Shown in pieces: positions 22,050 to 35,399 of a stretch of DNA of 64,000 nucleotides. The position numbers were made by a program, and so were the translations under genes. The DNA lies in contig OX421495.1 in the NCBI GenBank assembly GCA_949126835.1, positions 21,707,458 to 21,771,457 on the forward strand, written 5' to 3'. The notes beneath the pieces were generated by a model, which ran no database searches, was not told the DNA's origin, and saw only the letters and a list, made by a program, of their open reading frames with translations. This stretch comes from Anisus vortex. Its lineage: Eukaryota; Mollusca; Gastropoda; Planorbidae. The number at the start of each line of letters is the position of its first letter. Position 1 is the stretch's first letter.

Positions 22050-22570
22050 AAGTCTTAAAAAAAATTAAGTCTCATTTTTCTCTTTCAAATTAGCTTTTTA
22101 GAGGTTCCTCTCCAGTTCTTTATCTCCCTCCCCCTTCTCTTCTCACACGACCCTCCCTTTTTTGCTTCTTTCATTTAACAACCCTTTCTCTATGTGCTCT
22201 CTCTCTCTCTCTCTTTCATACACACTCCCCCAACGCTTGTCGATTCCCATTGCCTGGGAGAGAAAGACCAGAAAAAATGACACAAAAGAGCAAGCTGATT
22301 AAGTCTTTCATCATAAACGTTTTGCTCATCTCTCTCTCTGAATGCTAGAACAAAAAGAAAAACAAAAAAACAAAAAAAAAAAAAAAAAAAAATAACTGAT
22401 CCCACATTTGCCATACACACACACAGAGACACCACTACTCAAACAGCCACGCGTAGATCTCAGAAAGCTGTGGGCAAGCGGTCAGCGAACAATCTCGCTT
22501 AGTTTAAAAGTTTTTGCTTCATGTTTTTTTTAACCAAAATATTATTAGCTTACGAAATATTTTATTTAGA
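22050..22570. other. non-coding stretch with simple repeats
   Basis: (CT)n at 22198-22215 and an A-run near 22374-22391. No gene seen. Confidence 0.4.
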
Positions 22571-25104
22571 GTTGAATCCTGGGAACTGAGTTTGAGGAAC
22601 TAAGACCTGGGAACTGAGTTTGAGGAACTAAGACCTGGGAACTGAGTTTGAGGAACTAAGACCTGGCACTGAGTTTGAGGAACTAAGACCTGGGAACTGA
22701 GTTTGAGGAACTAAGACCTGGGAACTGAGTTTGAGGAACTAAGACCTGGGAACTGAGTTTGAGGAACTAAGACCTGGGAACTGAGTTTAAGGAACTAAGA
22801 CCTGGGAACTGAGTTTGAGGAACTAAGACCTGGGAACTGAGTTTGAGGAACTAAGACCTGGTACTGAGTTTGAGGAACTAAGACCTGGCACTGAGTTTGA
22901 GGAACTAAGACCTGGCACTGAGTTTGAGGAACTAAGACCTGGCACTGAGTTTGAGGAACTAAGACCTGGGAACTGAGTTTGAGGAACTAAGACCTGGGAA
23001 CTGAGTTTGAGGAACTAAGACCTGGGAACTGAGTTTGAGGAACTAAGACCTGGCACTGAGTTTAAGGAACTAAGACCTGGGAACTGAGTTTGAGGAACTA
23101 AGACCTGGGAACTGAGTTTGAGGAACTAAGACCTGGTACTGAGTTTGAGGAACTAAGACCTGGCACTGAGTTTGAGGAACTAAGACCTGGCACTGAGTTT
23201 GAGGAACTAAGACCTGGGAACTGAGTTTGAGGAACTAAGACCTGGGAACTGAGTTTGAGGAACTAAGACCTGGCACTGAGTTTGAGGAACTAAGACCTGG
23301 CACTGAGTTTGAGGAACTAAGACCTGGAAACTAAGTTTAAGGAACTAAGACCTGGCACTGAGTTTGAGGAACTAAGACCTGGGAACTGAGTTTGAGGAAC
23401 TAAGACCTTGGAACTGAGTTTGAGGAACTAAGACCTGGCACTGAGTTTGAGGAACTAAGACCTGGGAACTGAGTTTGCAGAACTAAGACCTGGCACTGAG
23501 TTTGAGGAACTAAGACCTGGGAACTGAGTTTGAGGAACTAAGACCTGGGAACTGAGTTTGAGGAAATAAGACCTGGGAACTGAGTTTGAGGAACTAAGAC
23601 CTGGGAACTGAGTTTGAGGAACTAAGACCTGGCACTGAGTTTGAGGAACTAAGACCTGGCACTGAGATTGAGGAACTAAGACCTGGCACTGAGTTTGAAG
23701 AACTAAGACCTGGCACTGAGTTTGAGGAACTAACAACCTGGGAACTGAGTTTGAGGAACTAAGACCTGGGAACTGAGTTTGAGGAACTAAGACCTGGGAT
23801 CTGAGTTTGAGGAACTAAGACCTGGGAACTGAGTTTGAGGAACTAAGACCTGGGAACTGAGTTTGAGGAACTAAGACCTGGGAACTGAGTTTGAGGAACT
23901 AAGACCTGGCACTGAGTTTGAGGAACTAAGACCTGGGAACTGAGTTTGAGGAACTAAGACCTGGGAACTGAGTTTGAGGAACTAAGACCTGGGAACTGAG
24001 TTTGAGGGACTAAGACCTGGGAACTGAGTTTGAGGAACTAAGACCTGGCACTGAGTTTGAGGAACTAAGACCTGGGAACTGAGTTTGAGGAACTAAGACC
24101 TGGCACTGAGTTTGAGGAACTAAGACCTGGCACTAAGTTTTAGGAACTAAGACATGGGAACTGAGTTTGAGGAACTAAGACCTGGGAACTGAGTTTGAGG
24201 AACTAAGACCTGGGAACTGAGTTTGAGGAACTAAGACCTGGGAACTGAGTTTGAGGAACTAAGACCTGGGAACTGAGTTTGAGGAACTAAGACCTGGGAA
24301 TTGAGTTTGAGGAACTAAGACCTGGAAACTGTGTTTGAGGAACTAAGACCTGGGAACTGAGTTTGAGGAAATAAGACCTGGGAACTGAGTTTGAGGAACT
24401 AAAGCCTGGCACTGAGTTTGAGGAACTAAGACCTGGGAACTGAGTTTGAGGAACTAAGACATTGCACTGAGTTTGAGGAACTAAGACCTGGCACTGAGTT
24501 TGAGGAACTAAGACCTGGGAACTGAGTTTGAGGAACTAAGACCTGGGAACTGAGTTTGAGGAACTAAGACCTGGTACTGAGTTTGAGGAACTAAGACCTG
24601 GCACTGAGTTTGAGGAACTAAGACCTGGCACTGAGTTTGAGGAACTAAGACCTGGGAACTGAGTTTGAGGAACTAAGACCTGGGAACTGAGTTTGAGGAA
24701 CTAAGACCTGGGAACTGAGTTTGAGGAACTAAGACCTGGGACTTGAGTTTGAGGAACTAAGACCTGGGAACTAAGTTTGAGGAACTAAGACCTGGGAACT
24801 GAGTTTGAGGAACTAAGACCTGGGAACTGAGTTTGAGGAACTAAGACCTGGGAACTGAGTTTGAGGAACTAAGACCTGGGAACTGAGTTTGAGGAACTAA
24901 GACCTGGGAACTGAGTTTGAGGAACTAAGACCTGGGAACTGGGTTTGAGGAACTAAGACCTGGGAACTTATTTTGAGGAACTAAGACCTGGGAACTGAGT
25001 TTGAGGAACTAAGACATGGAAACTGAGTTTGAGGAACTAAGACCTGGGAACTGAGTTTGAATAACTAAGACCTGGGAACTGAGTTTGAGGAACTAATACG
25101 TGGG
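22571..25104 (+). repeat. 27/28-bp minisatellite, about 92 copies
   Basis: The unit is GGGAACTGAG + TTTGAGGAACTAAGACCT (28 bp), interspersed with 27-bp variants beginning GGCACTGAG or GGTACTGAG. Rare point variants mark individual units. Increasingly degenerate copies continue to about 25440. The minus-strand frame at 23455-23736 exists because runs of 27-bp units keep frame; it is not a gene. Confidence 0.97.
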
Positions 25105-25440
25105 AACAGAATTTGATTTAATGAACTAAGATATTGTACTTTTTTTGTAATGAACTAAGATGTGGTAACAGAGTTTAAGGAAGACGGATGTGGGAATCAG
25201 GTTTAAGGAACTAAATTTTGGGAATGACTTCAAGGAGATAGGAAGTTGAGGAACTAAGAATTGTGAGTTTAGAGAACTAAGATATGAAAACGGAGTTGTG
25301 CTTGTATGACTAACTGAAAGGTTGGAACTGAGTTTCATGAACAAAGAAGCAGGAACTAAGTTTGAAAATCTAAGATGTGAGAACTGAGTTTAAGGAACTG
25401 TAAGTTGGGAATTGATTTAGAACTAAGAAGTGAGAATTTA
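25105..25440 (+). repeat. degenerate edge of the 27/28-bp array
   Basis: Recognisable 'gaactaag' and 'gagttt' blocks with substitutions and indels that increase with distance from the array. Confidence 0.7.
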
Positions 25441-25800
25441 GTTTCATTGACACTTGACACAAGCGGTCAGTTTCGTTTAACGAAGGGAATCAACCCCCCA
25501 ATGAGGTTTCAAGTATGGTGAGATAAAGTGTTAAATTGTTATTCCCCTTACCGCTTTTAAATAGAAATAGAGAGACCTACCCTCGGGTGGCTCTGACGTC
25601 AAGACAGAACTACAGACGCGCTTTTTATATCATTTAAAAAAATATTATTTCAGTTCCCAATAACTTTTAAGAATTTCATTTTTCACCAAATTGGGTAATT
25701 TATAACTGGTTCATCAATTTCAGCTAGAGAGCTAGGCAAGCGTTTGACAAACTTGTTTCTTTAATAACACCATTTTTTTTTTAAAATTTTCTTTGTGACA

Positions 25801-26040
25801 CGTGGGGGCACGGAGGGAGGTCTAGTATGGATTGACGCACTGAAGATACAGGGCTCGAATCCCGGTGAAGGCTACGAATTTTTCACAGGTCTGGAGACTG
25901 GAGGGTGTCTTTGATGCTACCCATCTCTTACGGTCACCTGATACTAGTTGGAGAAAGTTATGGCTACACAATCCCCATGTATAATAAGGCCACACAAACT
26001 TATGAACGCTGCTGGCTGGCCCTACGGATCAAATCATGCT
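25801..26040 (+). mobile_element. SINE family A, copy 2
   Basis: Carries GGGCTCGAATCCC (B box), followed by a body with 'ggtctggagactggagggtg', 'cacacaaacttatgaacgct' and 'ggccctacggatcaaatcat'. The body matches the family at 10.7 and 38.8 kb. The A-box part is degenerate. Confidence 0.6.
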
Positions 26041-26078
26041 TTATTATTTTCACTTCGTGACCCAGTAACATTTCTAAC

Positions 26079-26590
26079 AGATGAAAACTAAGAAGACTCC
26101 ATACAACAATAGATGAAAACTAAGAAGACTATATACAACAATAGATGACAACTAAGAATATTGTATACAACAATAGATGAAAACTAAGAATGTATACAAA
26201 AATAGATGAAAACTAAGAAGATTGTATACAATAATAAATGAAAACTAAGAAAACTATATACAACAATAGATGAAAACTAAGAATGTATACAAAAATAGAT
26301 GAAAACTAAGAAGATTGTATACAGCAATAGATGAAAACTAAGAATGTATACAAAAATAGATGCAAACTAAGAAGATTGTATACAACTATAGATGAAAACT
26401 AAGAATGTATACAAAAATATTTGAAAACTAAGAAGATTGTATACAACAAAAGATGACAACTAAGAATACTCTATATAACAATAGATGAAAACTAAGAAGA
26501 CTCTATACAACAGTCGATAAAAATCAAGAAGACTCTATTCAACAATATATCAAATCAAGAAGACTCTATACAACAATAGATGAAAACTGA
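26079..26590 (+). repeat. 32-33-bp minisatellite, about 16 copies
   Basis: Consensus 'atagatgaaaactaagaaga' + 'ctgtatacaaca', with frequent 26-bp deletion variants lacking the agattg segment. Confidence 0.9.
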
Positions 26591-26886
26591 TTAATGAAGG
26601 ATTGTCTATCAGAAACGTTTTTTCAATATCATTTCCCCTTCTACTTCCCTTTGATGTATCAGATTCTGTTGAAGTTATTTGATGTCTTGGGTTACCTTTG
26701 GGTGTCAGATTTGTTTATCAAACAAAAAAATGTAAGAAAATAAAACGAAATGTAATCTGAGAAATAACGTTTTCAAAAAAGTGACAATGGCATCAAAGTA
26801 AATATACAAATAAACTTTTTTTCTCTTAGAGCGGTGATTCTCAAATGGTCGATATGAACAAAAACACTGACGATAATGGCATAAGA
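26591..26886. other. spacer with hAT-end-like scrap
   Basis: A gcggtgattctcaaatgg motif near 26831 resembles a hAT terminal repeat without a partner. Otherwise nothing. Confidence 0.25.
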
Positions 26887-28276
26887 CAGAGGTCGGCAAC
26901 CTAAGGCACGCGTGTCAAACTTGGCACGCACAGCGATTTTCAATGGCACGCGAGAGACCGCCAAGAATTGTTTTTTTTTATAGATGAAAACTTAAACTAA
27001 CAACATTTTTCCGGTTCTGAATGAGGAAAACTGACTGTTGAAGCCGATGTTTCTGAATGACATAGCGATATATTTTAATGCGTAAATGTAAATTTACAAG
27101 GACACTGAAATGGATTTGCATTGAAACTGGGCATATCTTGCCATGAAATCAATTTTAAAACATTTAACTACATGTACATCCCAATATTAAGGCATATATT
27201 TAGATAGATAGTTAAGGTTTTTCAAAAGTACATAGAAGTATTTAAAGCGGAGTTTTCTAACCAAAGGCAAAACTTTCAAATGCATGGACTCATACCTCAT
27301 CAAGTCTCACTAGCTTGATCTTACTACAAACTTCTTTTTTCAAGTGGAGGGATATTGGCGATTTTAAAAAGCAACAAGTTGCATTTTAAGCATTTTATAA
27401 ATGGGCATCCAAACGTGCCCATTTGCGGAAAAAAAATCTGGAAGAAAGCTGCTTAGCTTAGGAAAGTAATCTGCTATTCTCAACTGATACTTCCAGCTTT
27501 TGGTTTAATTTACACTAATAAAGAAATAAAAATTAGTCAGTAATATTTTTTATCTTACAAAACATAACTTGTTTGGCATCACTATAGAATAAAATGTTGA
27601 GACCTTTGTTTAATTAAAGGGAGATCATTAACGCCTTTTATTTGCGCTAATATTTTCAATATGTTTCTTTTTTTTTCTTTTATAAAAGAATGAATGGCTT
27701 ACATTTTATAACTTTGAAATGATTAGACTGTTAAAAGTATTTAAAAATTATATAAATATTCTATGACAAAAAAATGTATATGTATATTTACAAACATTAC
27801 ATTAACTACTCAGTTTGTATGATTACTACACATCTATTCATCTTATAGGTATTGCAGGAAATACTAATATGACAAATATACGACATAAGGACATCTGAGA
27901 ACACAATATAATAAATATTAGTAGCTGCAAGATCATCATCCTGATTACATGATGATAATGTTGAGACAATTACCATAAATGTAAAGGGTTAGTAGACACA
28001 TAAAATATTGTATGTAATTTAAATGAAAATAAAAGCATGACAATCACAAACGCGTTAATATTTTTTCTTAATTATAAAATGCTTTAGCTATTTTCTCTTT
28101 TAATCTCCTTTACTTGTGGCCTTGGTCTTGCTACGGAGTTAAATATCTATACTAATTGTCACATAAAAATATTTTTTTAAGTATAATATAGCAGGTTAAC
28201 TTTTAGACTGTTGGCACGCTGAATGATTTAGAAATCATAGTTTGGCACACCATTGGCAAAAGGTTGCCGACCCCTG
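26887..28276 (-). mobile_element. hAT-like element, copy 3 (1.39 kb)
   Basis: Ends CAGAGGTCGGCAACCT and AGGTTGCCGACCCCTG are inverted. A perfect 8-bp duplication GCATAAGA flanks it (26879-26886, 28277-28284). Interior order is the reverse of copies 4 and 5, with shared blocks such as 'taactccgtagcaagaccaa' (reverse complement here). No intact frame; possibly a transposase remnant, which I could not confirm. Confidence 0.8.
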
Positions 28277-28284
28277 GCATAAGA

Positions 28285-29380
28285 TATTATATATTCGGAA
28301 GCAAGATAACTCTAAGTTAAGCGACTACCCTATGATTTAATTACCGTTACATTTCGGATGAAGGAGCGCCTGTAATATACAGGAAGATAAGATAAGGAGA
28401 TTAAGCGTTGAGCATACTTAACGTGAGGGCATAGAATGCAGGGGTGAGCACGCATGAGGTCAATGAGAGCCTTATTCCCAGTTTTTCTTGTTAGTTACCT
28501 CTCTCCGACAAAATCATGACTGACAAGAAATGCACAAAATGCTCAGATAAACATAAGGAAAAAAACACTTTCCTTATTCCTTATGCGAGAACAAATGCAT
28601 ATGATATAGCGGCACTCCTTTTTCCCGAGTGGCATTCGGGCATGAAATGGGTTGTCTGAACAAATCAGGGAAAACCAGTAACTTAACATCATTTAAAACA
28701 CTAATAAAAATGCAAGAATAGACTCGGACCACGGATGAGCGTAGGACGCAAAAATCTTCTTTATAGAAGGAGCGTCTGTAATGTACAAGACAAGATACAC
28801 CGAGCTATAACTTTGTTTGCGCATTTTCCGTGTTTTGACACTTGTGTGTGTGTGTGTGTAAATATTAAGTAAATTAATTCTTTATGAGTAAGGATACTAA
28901 GAAAGATAACGAGAAGAATCAAACAATAAACACAATGTTTTGAGTCACCATTGGAGTGACATTAAGGAAGTTGTTGAAAAGTATGAAGGCAACACGCCGT
29001 ATCCTGGACTGGGCTATTGCATACTATTCACTATTCCTCATTCAAAACAATAACATTTCCCACTCTTCCATTTTAGCACCATCGTAGACAACAACTAGAA
29101 GCACTTGCTAAATCACCTTTGTGTTGATTCTATGTTTAACAATTACTATAAGAAATAAAAACAACAACTGAATTTGAAAAGATTGTATATTTTTAATAAA
29201 ATCTCCCAGGCCCTACCATATCTCTTTGTTACAGAAGCAAAAATCCAGATACTCTAAAAGATAGAAATCAGAGACTATTTCGAAATGATTTGATGAATAG
29301 ATTTCTGAATAGATTTGTAGTTTGGTTGAATAAATTAATATAAATTTTGTAAATAAAATATAAATGTGTAGTTTTGTTCC
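28285..29380. other. non-coding stretch with SINE tails
   Basis: Two family-B SINE tail scraps ('gaaggagcgcctgtaatata' near 28360 and 'gaaggagcgtctgtaatgta' near 28766) and a short (TG)n at 28843-28858. No gene seen. Confidence 0.4.
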
Positions 29381-29550
29381 AAAGATTGTTGAATAGACTA
29401 AGCCCTGAAAAAGTTTCTATTCTAACGTAGAATGTATTTGTTGAAAAGATTGTTGAATAGACTAAGCCCTGAAAAAGCTACTATTCTAACGTAGAATGTA
29501 TTTGTTGAAAAGCTTGTTGAATAGACTAAGATACTATTTTAACGTATCAC
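29381..29550 (+). repeat. 64-bp tandem repeat, 2.6 copies
   Basis: Unit begins aaagattgttgaatagacta and ends gtagaatgtatttgttga; the third copy is truncated. Confidence 0.85.
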
Positions 29551-29616
29551 GTTTTGTTATAATATAAAAGTAAATAAAACTCTGGAGAAAACAAAAAGAT
29601 GTAAATTACAAGAATA

Positions 29617-32048
29617 GAAAGTAACAGATAAACTGTTCAATATATTTATCTGCAGAAAGTAACAGATATACTGTTCAATATATTTATCTGTAGAAAGTAA
29701 CAGATAAACTGTTCAATATATTTATCTGTAGAAAGTAACAGATATACTGTTCAATATATTTATCTGTAGAAAGTAACAGATATACTGTTCAATATATTTA
29801 TCTGTAGAAAGTAACAGATATACTGTTCAATATATTTATCTGTAGAAAGTAACAGATATACTGTTCAATATATTTATCTGTAGAAAGTAACAGATATTCT
29901 GTTCAATATATTTATCTGTAGAAAGTAACAGATATTCTGTTCAATATATTTATCTGTAGAAAGTAACAGATATTCTGTTCAATATATTTATCTGTAGAAA
30001 GTAACAGATATACTGTTCAATAGATTTATCTGTAGAAAGTAACAGATATTCTGTTCAATAGATTTATCTGTAGAAAGTAACAGATATACTGTTCAATATA
30101 TTTATCTGTAGAAAGTAACAGATATTCTGTTCAATATATTTATCTGTAGAAAGTAACAGATATACTGTTCAATAGATTTATCTGTAGAAAGTAACAGATG
30201 TACTGTTCAATATATTTATCTGTAGAAAGTAACAGATATACTGTTCAATATATTTATCTGTAGAAAGTAACAGATATACTGTTCAATATATTTATCTGTA
30301 GAAAGTAACAGATATTCTGTTCAATATATTTATCTGTAGAAAGTAACAGATATTCTGTTCAATATATTTATCTGTAGAAAGTAACAGATATTCTGTTCAA
30401 TATATTTATCTGTAGAAAGTAACAGATATTCTGTTCAATATATTTATCTGTAGAAAGTAACAGATATACTGTTCAATATATTTATCTGTAGAAAGTAACA
30501 GATATACTGTTCAATAGATTTATCTGTAGAAAGTAACAGATATACTGTTCAAAAGATTTATCTGTAGAAAGTAACAGATATACTGTTCAATAGATTTATC
30601 TGTAGAAAGTAACAGATATACTGTTCAATAGATTTATCTGTAGAAAGTAACAGATATACTGTTCAATATATTTATCTGTAGAAAGTAACAGATATTCTGT
30701 TCAATATATTTATCTGTAGAAAGTAACAGATATTCTGTTCAATATATTTATCTGTAGAAAGTAACAGATATTCTGTTCATTATATTTATCTGTAGAAAGT
30801 AACAGATATTCTGTTCAATATATTTATCTGTAGAAAGTAACAGATATACTGCTCAATATATTTATCTGTAGAAAGTAACAGATATACTGTTCAATATATT
30901 TATCTGTAGAAAGTAACAGATATACTGTTCAATATATTTATCTGTAGAAAGTAACAGATATACTGTTCAATAGATTTATCTGTAGAAAGTAACAGATATA
31001 CTGTTCAATAGATTTATCTGTAGAAAGTAACAGATATACTGTTCAATAGATTTATCTGTAGAAAGTAACAGATATACTGTTCAATAGATTTATCTGTAGA
31101 AAGTAACAGATATACTGTTCAATATATTTATCTGTAGAAAGTAACAGATATACTGTTCAATAGATTTATCTGTAGAAAGTAACAGATATACTGTTCAATA
31201 GATTTATCTGTAGAAAGTAACAGATATTCTGTTCAATAGATTTATCTGTAGAAAGTAACAGATATACTGTTCAATAGATTTATCTGTAGAAAGTAACAGA
31301 TATTCTGTTCAATAGATTTATCTGTAGAAAGTAACAGATATACTGTTCAATAGATTTATCTGTAGAAAGTAACAGATATTCTGTTCAATAGATTTATCTG
31401 TATAAAGTAACAGATATACTGTTCAATATATTTATCTGTAGAAAGTAACAGATATTCTGTTCAATATATTTATCTGTAGAAAGTAACAGATATTCTGTTC
31501 AATATATTTATCTGTAGAAAGTAACAGATATACTGTTCAATAGATTTATCTGTAGAAAGTAACAGATATACTGTTCAATATATTTATCTGTAGAAAGTAA
31601 CAGATATTCTGTTCAATATATTTATCTGTAGAAAGTAACAGATATTCTGTTCAATATATTTATCTGTAGAAAGTAACAGATATTCTGTTCAATATATTTA
31701 TCTGTAGAAAGTAACAGATATTCTGTTCAATATATTTATCTGTAGAAAGTAACAGATATACTGTTCAATATATTTATCTGTAGAAAGTAACAGATATACT
31801 GTTCAATATATTTATCTGTAGAAAGTAACAGATATACTGTTCAATATATTTATCTGTAGAAAGTAACAGATATACTGTTCAATAGATTTATCTGTAGAAA
31901 GTAACAGATATACTGTTCAATAGATTTATCTGTAGAAAGTAACAGATATACTGTTCAATATATTTATCTGTAGAAAGTAACAGATATACTGTTCAATATA
32001 TTTATCTGTAGAAAGTAACAGATATACCGTTCAATATATTTATCCGTA
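29617..32048 (+). repeat. 38-bp satellite, 64 copies
   Basis: Unit GAAAGTAACAGATATACTGT + TCAATATATTTATCTGTA. The span of 2432 bases equals 64 x 38 exactly, with no net indel. Units differ mainly at two diagnostic sites (A or T in gatatWctg; T or G in aataKattt). Each unit carries inverted 7-mers ACAGATA and TATCTGT, so hairpins are possible within and between units. Confidence 0.97.
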
Positions 32049-32337
32049 GATCTCCATTATTGAAACGTTATCTCAGGGAAGCTCACATCTAGAATCAATA
32101 TTTTTTTCTAATATTAGCATATAAATGTTTGAGCTGAATAAAAGAGATACAAATCGGCCATGTTTTTGTGTCACTCTCCTAGGAGATAGGCCATGTGGAT
32201 TCATTTTTTTTTATAAAAGTCTGAGATAAATTTATTGTAGTCCCAAAACTTGGAACATAGAGATAGGAACTAATTTGAATTAATTTAGTGTATTTTCTAT
32301 TTTTTATTTTAATTTCTTTGCTTCACTTTATCTTATA
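32049..32337. other. spacer
   Basis: AT-rich, nothing recognised. Confidence 0.4.
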
Positions 32338-32480
32338 TGTTTACAGACGTTCCTTCTATGAGAGAAGATTATTACGTACACTAGGCCCACAACTCCTGCA
32401 GGCCGGCAGAAATTGGTCGGCGGCAGGACTAGAACCCGGGCCGTTTTGTTGAGAGTCCGGTAAACTGACCGCAGTGACGT
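32338..32480 (-). mobile_element. SINE family B, copy 2
   Basis: The minus strand has CTGCGGTCAGTTTACCGGAC (A-box region), then CTCAACAAAACGGCC and GGGTTCTAGTCC (B box). It ends with a 'gaaggaacgtctgtaaac' tail. Confidence 0.65.
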
Positions 32481-32754
32481 AACAATAATCGTCATCGAAA
32501 GGAAAAGAAAGCAAGTGTGAGATATACAATTTATTTTACTGAATAACTTATTTAAGACTTTTACTTTCTCGCCCATCACCCCCCCCCCCTCACCCATCCC
32601 CGGCCCAACCAACGGTTTCTCCATTCACAAAATTTTTAAATAGTATAATATAAAGATTTATTTGAACGATATCTGTGGTTTCCATGCAAGGAACGCAAGG
32701 TAAATTATAACATTAAAATGATTAAGACAGAACCATCCAATACAAATACATGTC

Positions 32755-34757
32755 GGCATATTATGTCATGTTAGTCACAAAAGTTCACACATTATAATGG
32801 AATGGTAGGCATATGTCATGTTAGTCACAAAAGTTCACACATTATAATGGAATGGTAGGCATATGTCATGTTAGTCACAAAAGTTCACACATTATAATGG
32901 AATGGTAGGCATATGTCATGTTAGTCACAAAAGTTCACACATTATAATGGAATGGTAGGCATATGTCATGTTAGTCACAAAAGTTCACACATTATAATGG
33001 AATGGTAGGCATATGTCATGTTAGTCACAAAAGTTCACACATTATAATGGAATGGTAGGCATATGTCATGTTAGTCACAAAAGTTCACACATTATAATGG
33101 AATGGTAGGCATATGTCATGTTAGTCACAAAAGTTCACACATTATAATGGAATGGTAGGCATATGTCATGTTAGTCACAAAAGTTCACACATTATAATGG
33201 AATGGTAGGCATATGTCATGTTAGTCACAAAAGTTCACACATTATAATGGAATGGTAGGCATATGTCATGTTAGTCACAAAAGTTCACACATTATAATGG
33301 AATGGTAGGCATATGTCATGTTAGTCACAAAAGTTCACACATTATAATGGAATGGTAGGCATATGTCATGTTAGTCACAAAAGTTCACACATTATAATGG
33401 AATGGTAGGCATATGTCATGTTAGTCACAAAAGTTCACACATTATAATGGAATGGTAGGCATATGTCATGTTAGTCACAAAAGTTCACACATTATAATGG
33501 AATGGTAGGCATATGTCATGTTAGTCACAAAAGTTCACACATTATAATGGAATGGTAGGCATATGTCATGTTAGTCACAAAAGTTCACACATTATAATGG
33601 AATAGTAGGCATATGTCATGTTAGTCACAAAAGTTCACACATTATAATGGAATGGTAGGCATATGCCATGTTAGTCACAAAAGTTCACACATTATAATGG
33701 AATGGTAGGCATATGTCATGTTAGTCACAAAAGTTCACACATTATAATGGAATGGTAGGCATATGTCATGTTAGTCACAAAAGTTCACACATTATAATGG
33801 AATGGTAGGCATATGTCATGTTAGTCACAAAAGTTCACACATTATAATGGAATGGTAGGCATATGTCATGTTAGTCACAAAAGTTCACACATTATAATGG
33901 AATGGTAGGCATATGTCATGTTAGTCACAAAAGTTCACACATTATAATGGAATGGTAGGCATATGTCATGTTAGTCACAAAAGTTCACACATTATAATGG
34001 AATGGTAGGCATATGTCATGTTAGTCACAAAAGTTCACACATTATAATGGAATGGTAGGCATATGTCATGTTAGTCACAAAAGTTCACACATTATAATGG
34101 AATGGTAGGCATATGTCATGTTAGTCACAAAAGTTCACACATTATAATGGAATGGTAGGCATATGTCATGTTAGTCACAAAAGTTCACACATTATAATGG
34201 AATGGTAGGCATATGTCATGTTAGTCACAAAAGTTCACACATTATAATGGAATGGTAGGCATATGTCATGTTAGTCACAAAAGTTCACACATTATAATGG
34301 AATGGTAGGCATATGTCATGTTAGTCACAAAAGTTCACACATTATAATGGAATGGTAGGCATATGTCATGTTAGTCACAAAAGTTCACACATTATAATGG
34401 AATGGTAGGCATATGTCATGTTAGTCACAAAAGTTCACACATTATAATGGAATGGTAGGCATATGTCATGTTAGTCACAAAAGTTCACACATTATAATGG
34501 AATGGTAGGCATATGTCATGTTAGTCACAAAAGTTCACACATTATAATGGAATGGTAGGCATATGTCATGTTAGTCACAAAAGTTCACACATTATAATGG
34601 AATAGTAGGCATATGTCATGTTAGTCACAAAAGTTCACACATTATAATGGAATGGTAGGCATATGCCATGTTAGTCACAAAAGTTCACACATTATAATGG
34701 AATGGTAGGCATATGTTATGTTAGTCACAAAAGTTCACACATTATAATGGAATGGTA
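32755..34757 (+). repeat. 50-bp satellite, 40 copies, almost identical
   Basis: Unit atatgtcatgttagtcacaa + aagttcacacattataatgg + aatggtaggc. The register ttagtcacaa recurs every 50 bases from 32771 to 34721. Only a handful of substitutions exist, and two of them recur 1000 bases apart. Confidence 0.98.
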
Positions 34758-35399
34758 TGTCTGAATACAAAAACTTACAAAAACGTAAACACAAACCGGA
34801 AAACTATATAGAGTCTACTGTGAAGTGAGGTTAAAAAATTGTTTGATAGAGAAACAATATTTTATTCAAAACCTTAAAATAGTTGTATTTCGTAGTATGC
34901 ATTGTTTAGCACTTTGGCACCACGCCTTGGCTACTAAATCATTTCAGTAACGTCATTTCATCGAATAAACATTAAATTATTTTTAAACATTAGGCATACA
35001 TTTATTTTTCTTTCCTTTACCAATGAATGTTATCATTCACAATAATTATTCCAATAGACACAGTTTTAAAAAGTAAGTCAACACTAGGAACTGTTCAAAT
35101 ATGCCACAATTTCTATCCCGTTTCATGACCTTCACCTCTTTATTGTGTCAACTTTACATTTTTTATAAGTATTGGTCATTCACGAAATAGTTTTAGTTTA
35201 AAAAAAAACACAGTCTTCTTTGGAGGGGGCGGTGGGAAGGTGGTTGTGCTAAATATTGGATAAGTGTTGAGAAAATAGAATGTATTGAGTTGATTGGCTT
35301 CTCTTCTAGTCAATGTTTTGGTCAATGTCAATTTGTAAACTAAATAAATTGTAAGACTACTCAAACTACTCTTTTTCTTAACCCTTTTCTTTTTCTTAA
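34758..35399. other. non-coding stretch
   Basis: AT-rich; the 62-codon minus frame at 35176-35364 spans a C/G-run and is unsupported. Confidence 0.4.

Noticed and set aside
23455..23736. 93-codon minus-strand frame with a VLVPQTQ repeat
   Set aside because: Arises where consecutive 27-bp units keep frame; interrupted elsewhere by 28-bp units.
29617..34757. CRISPR-like array
   Set aside because: Units are directly abutting with no unique spacers, and the genome is eukaryotic.
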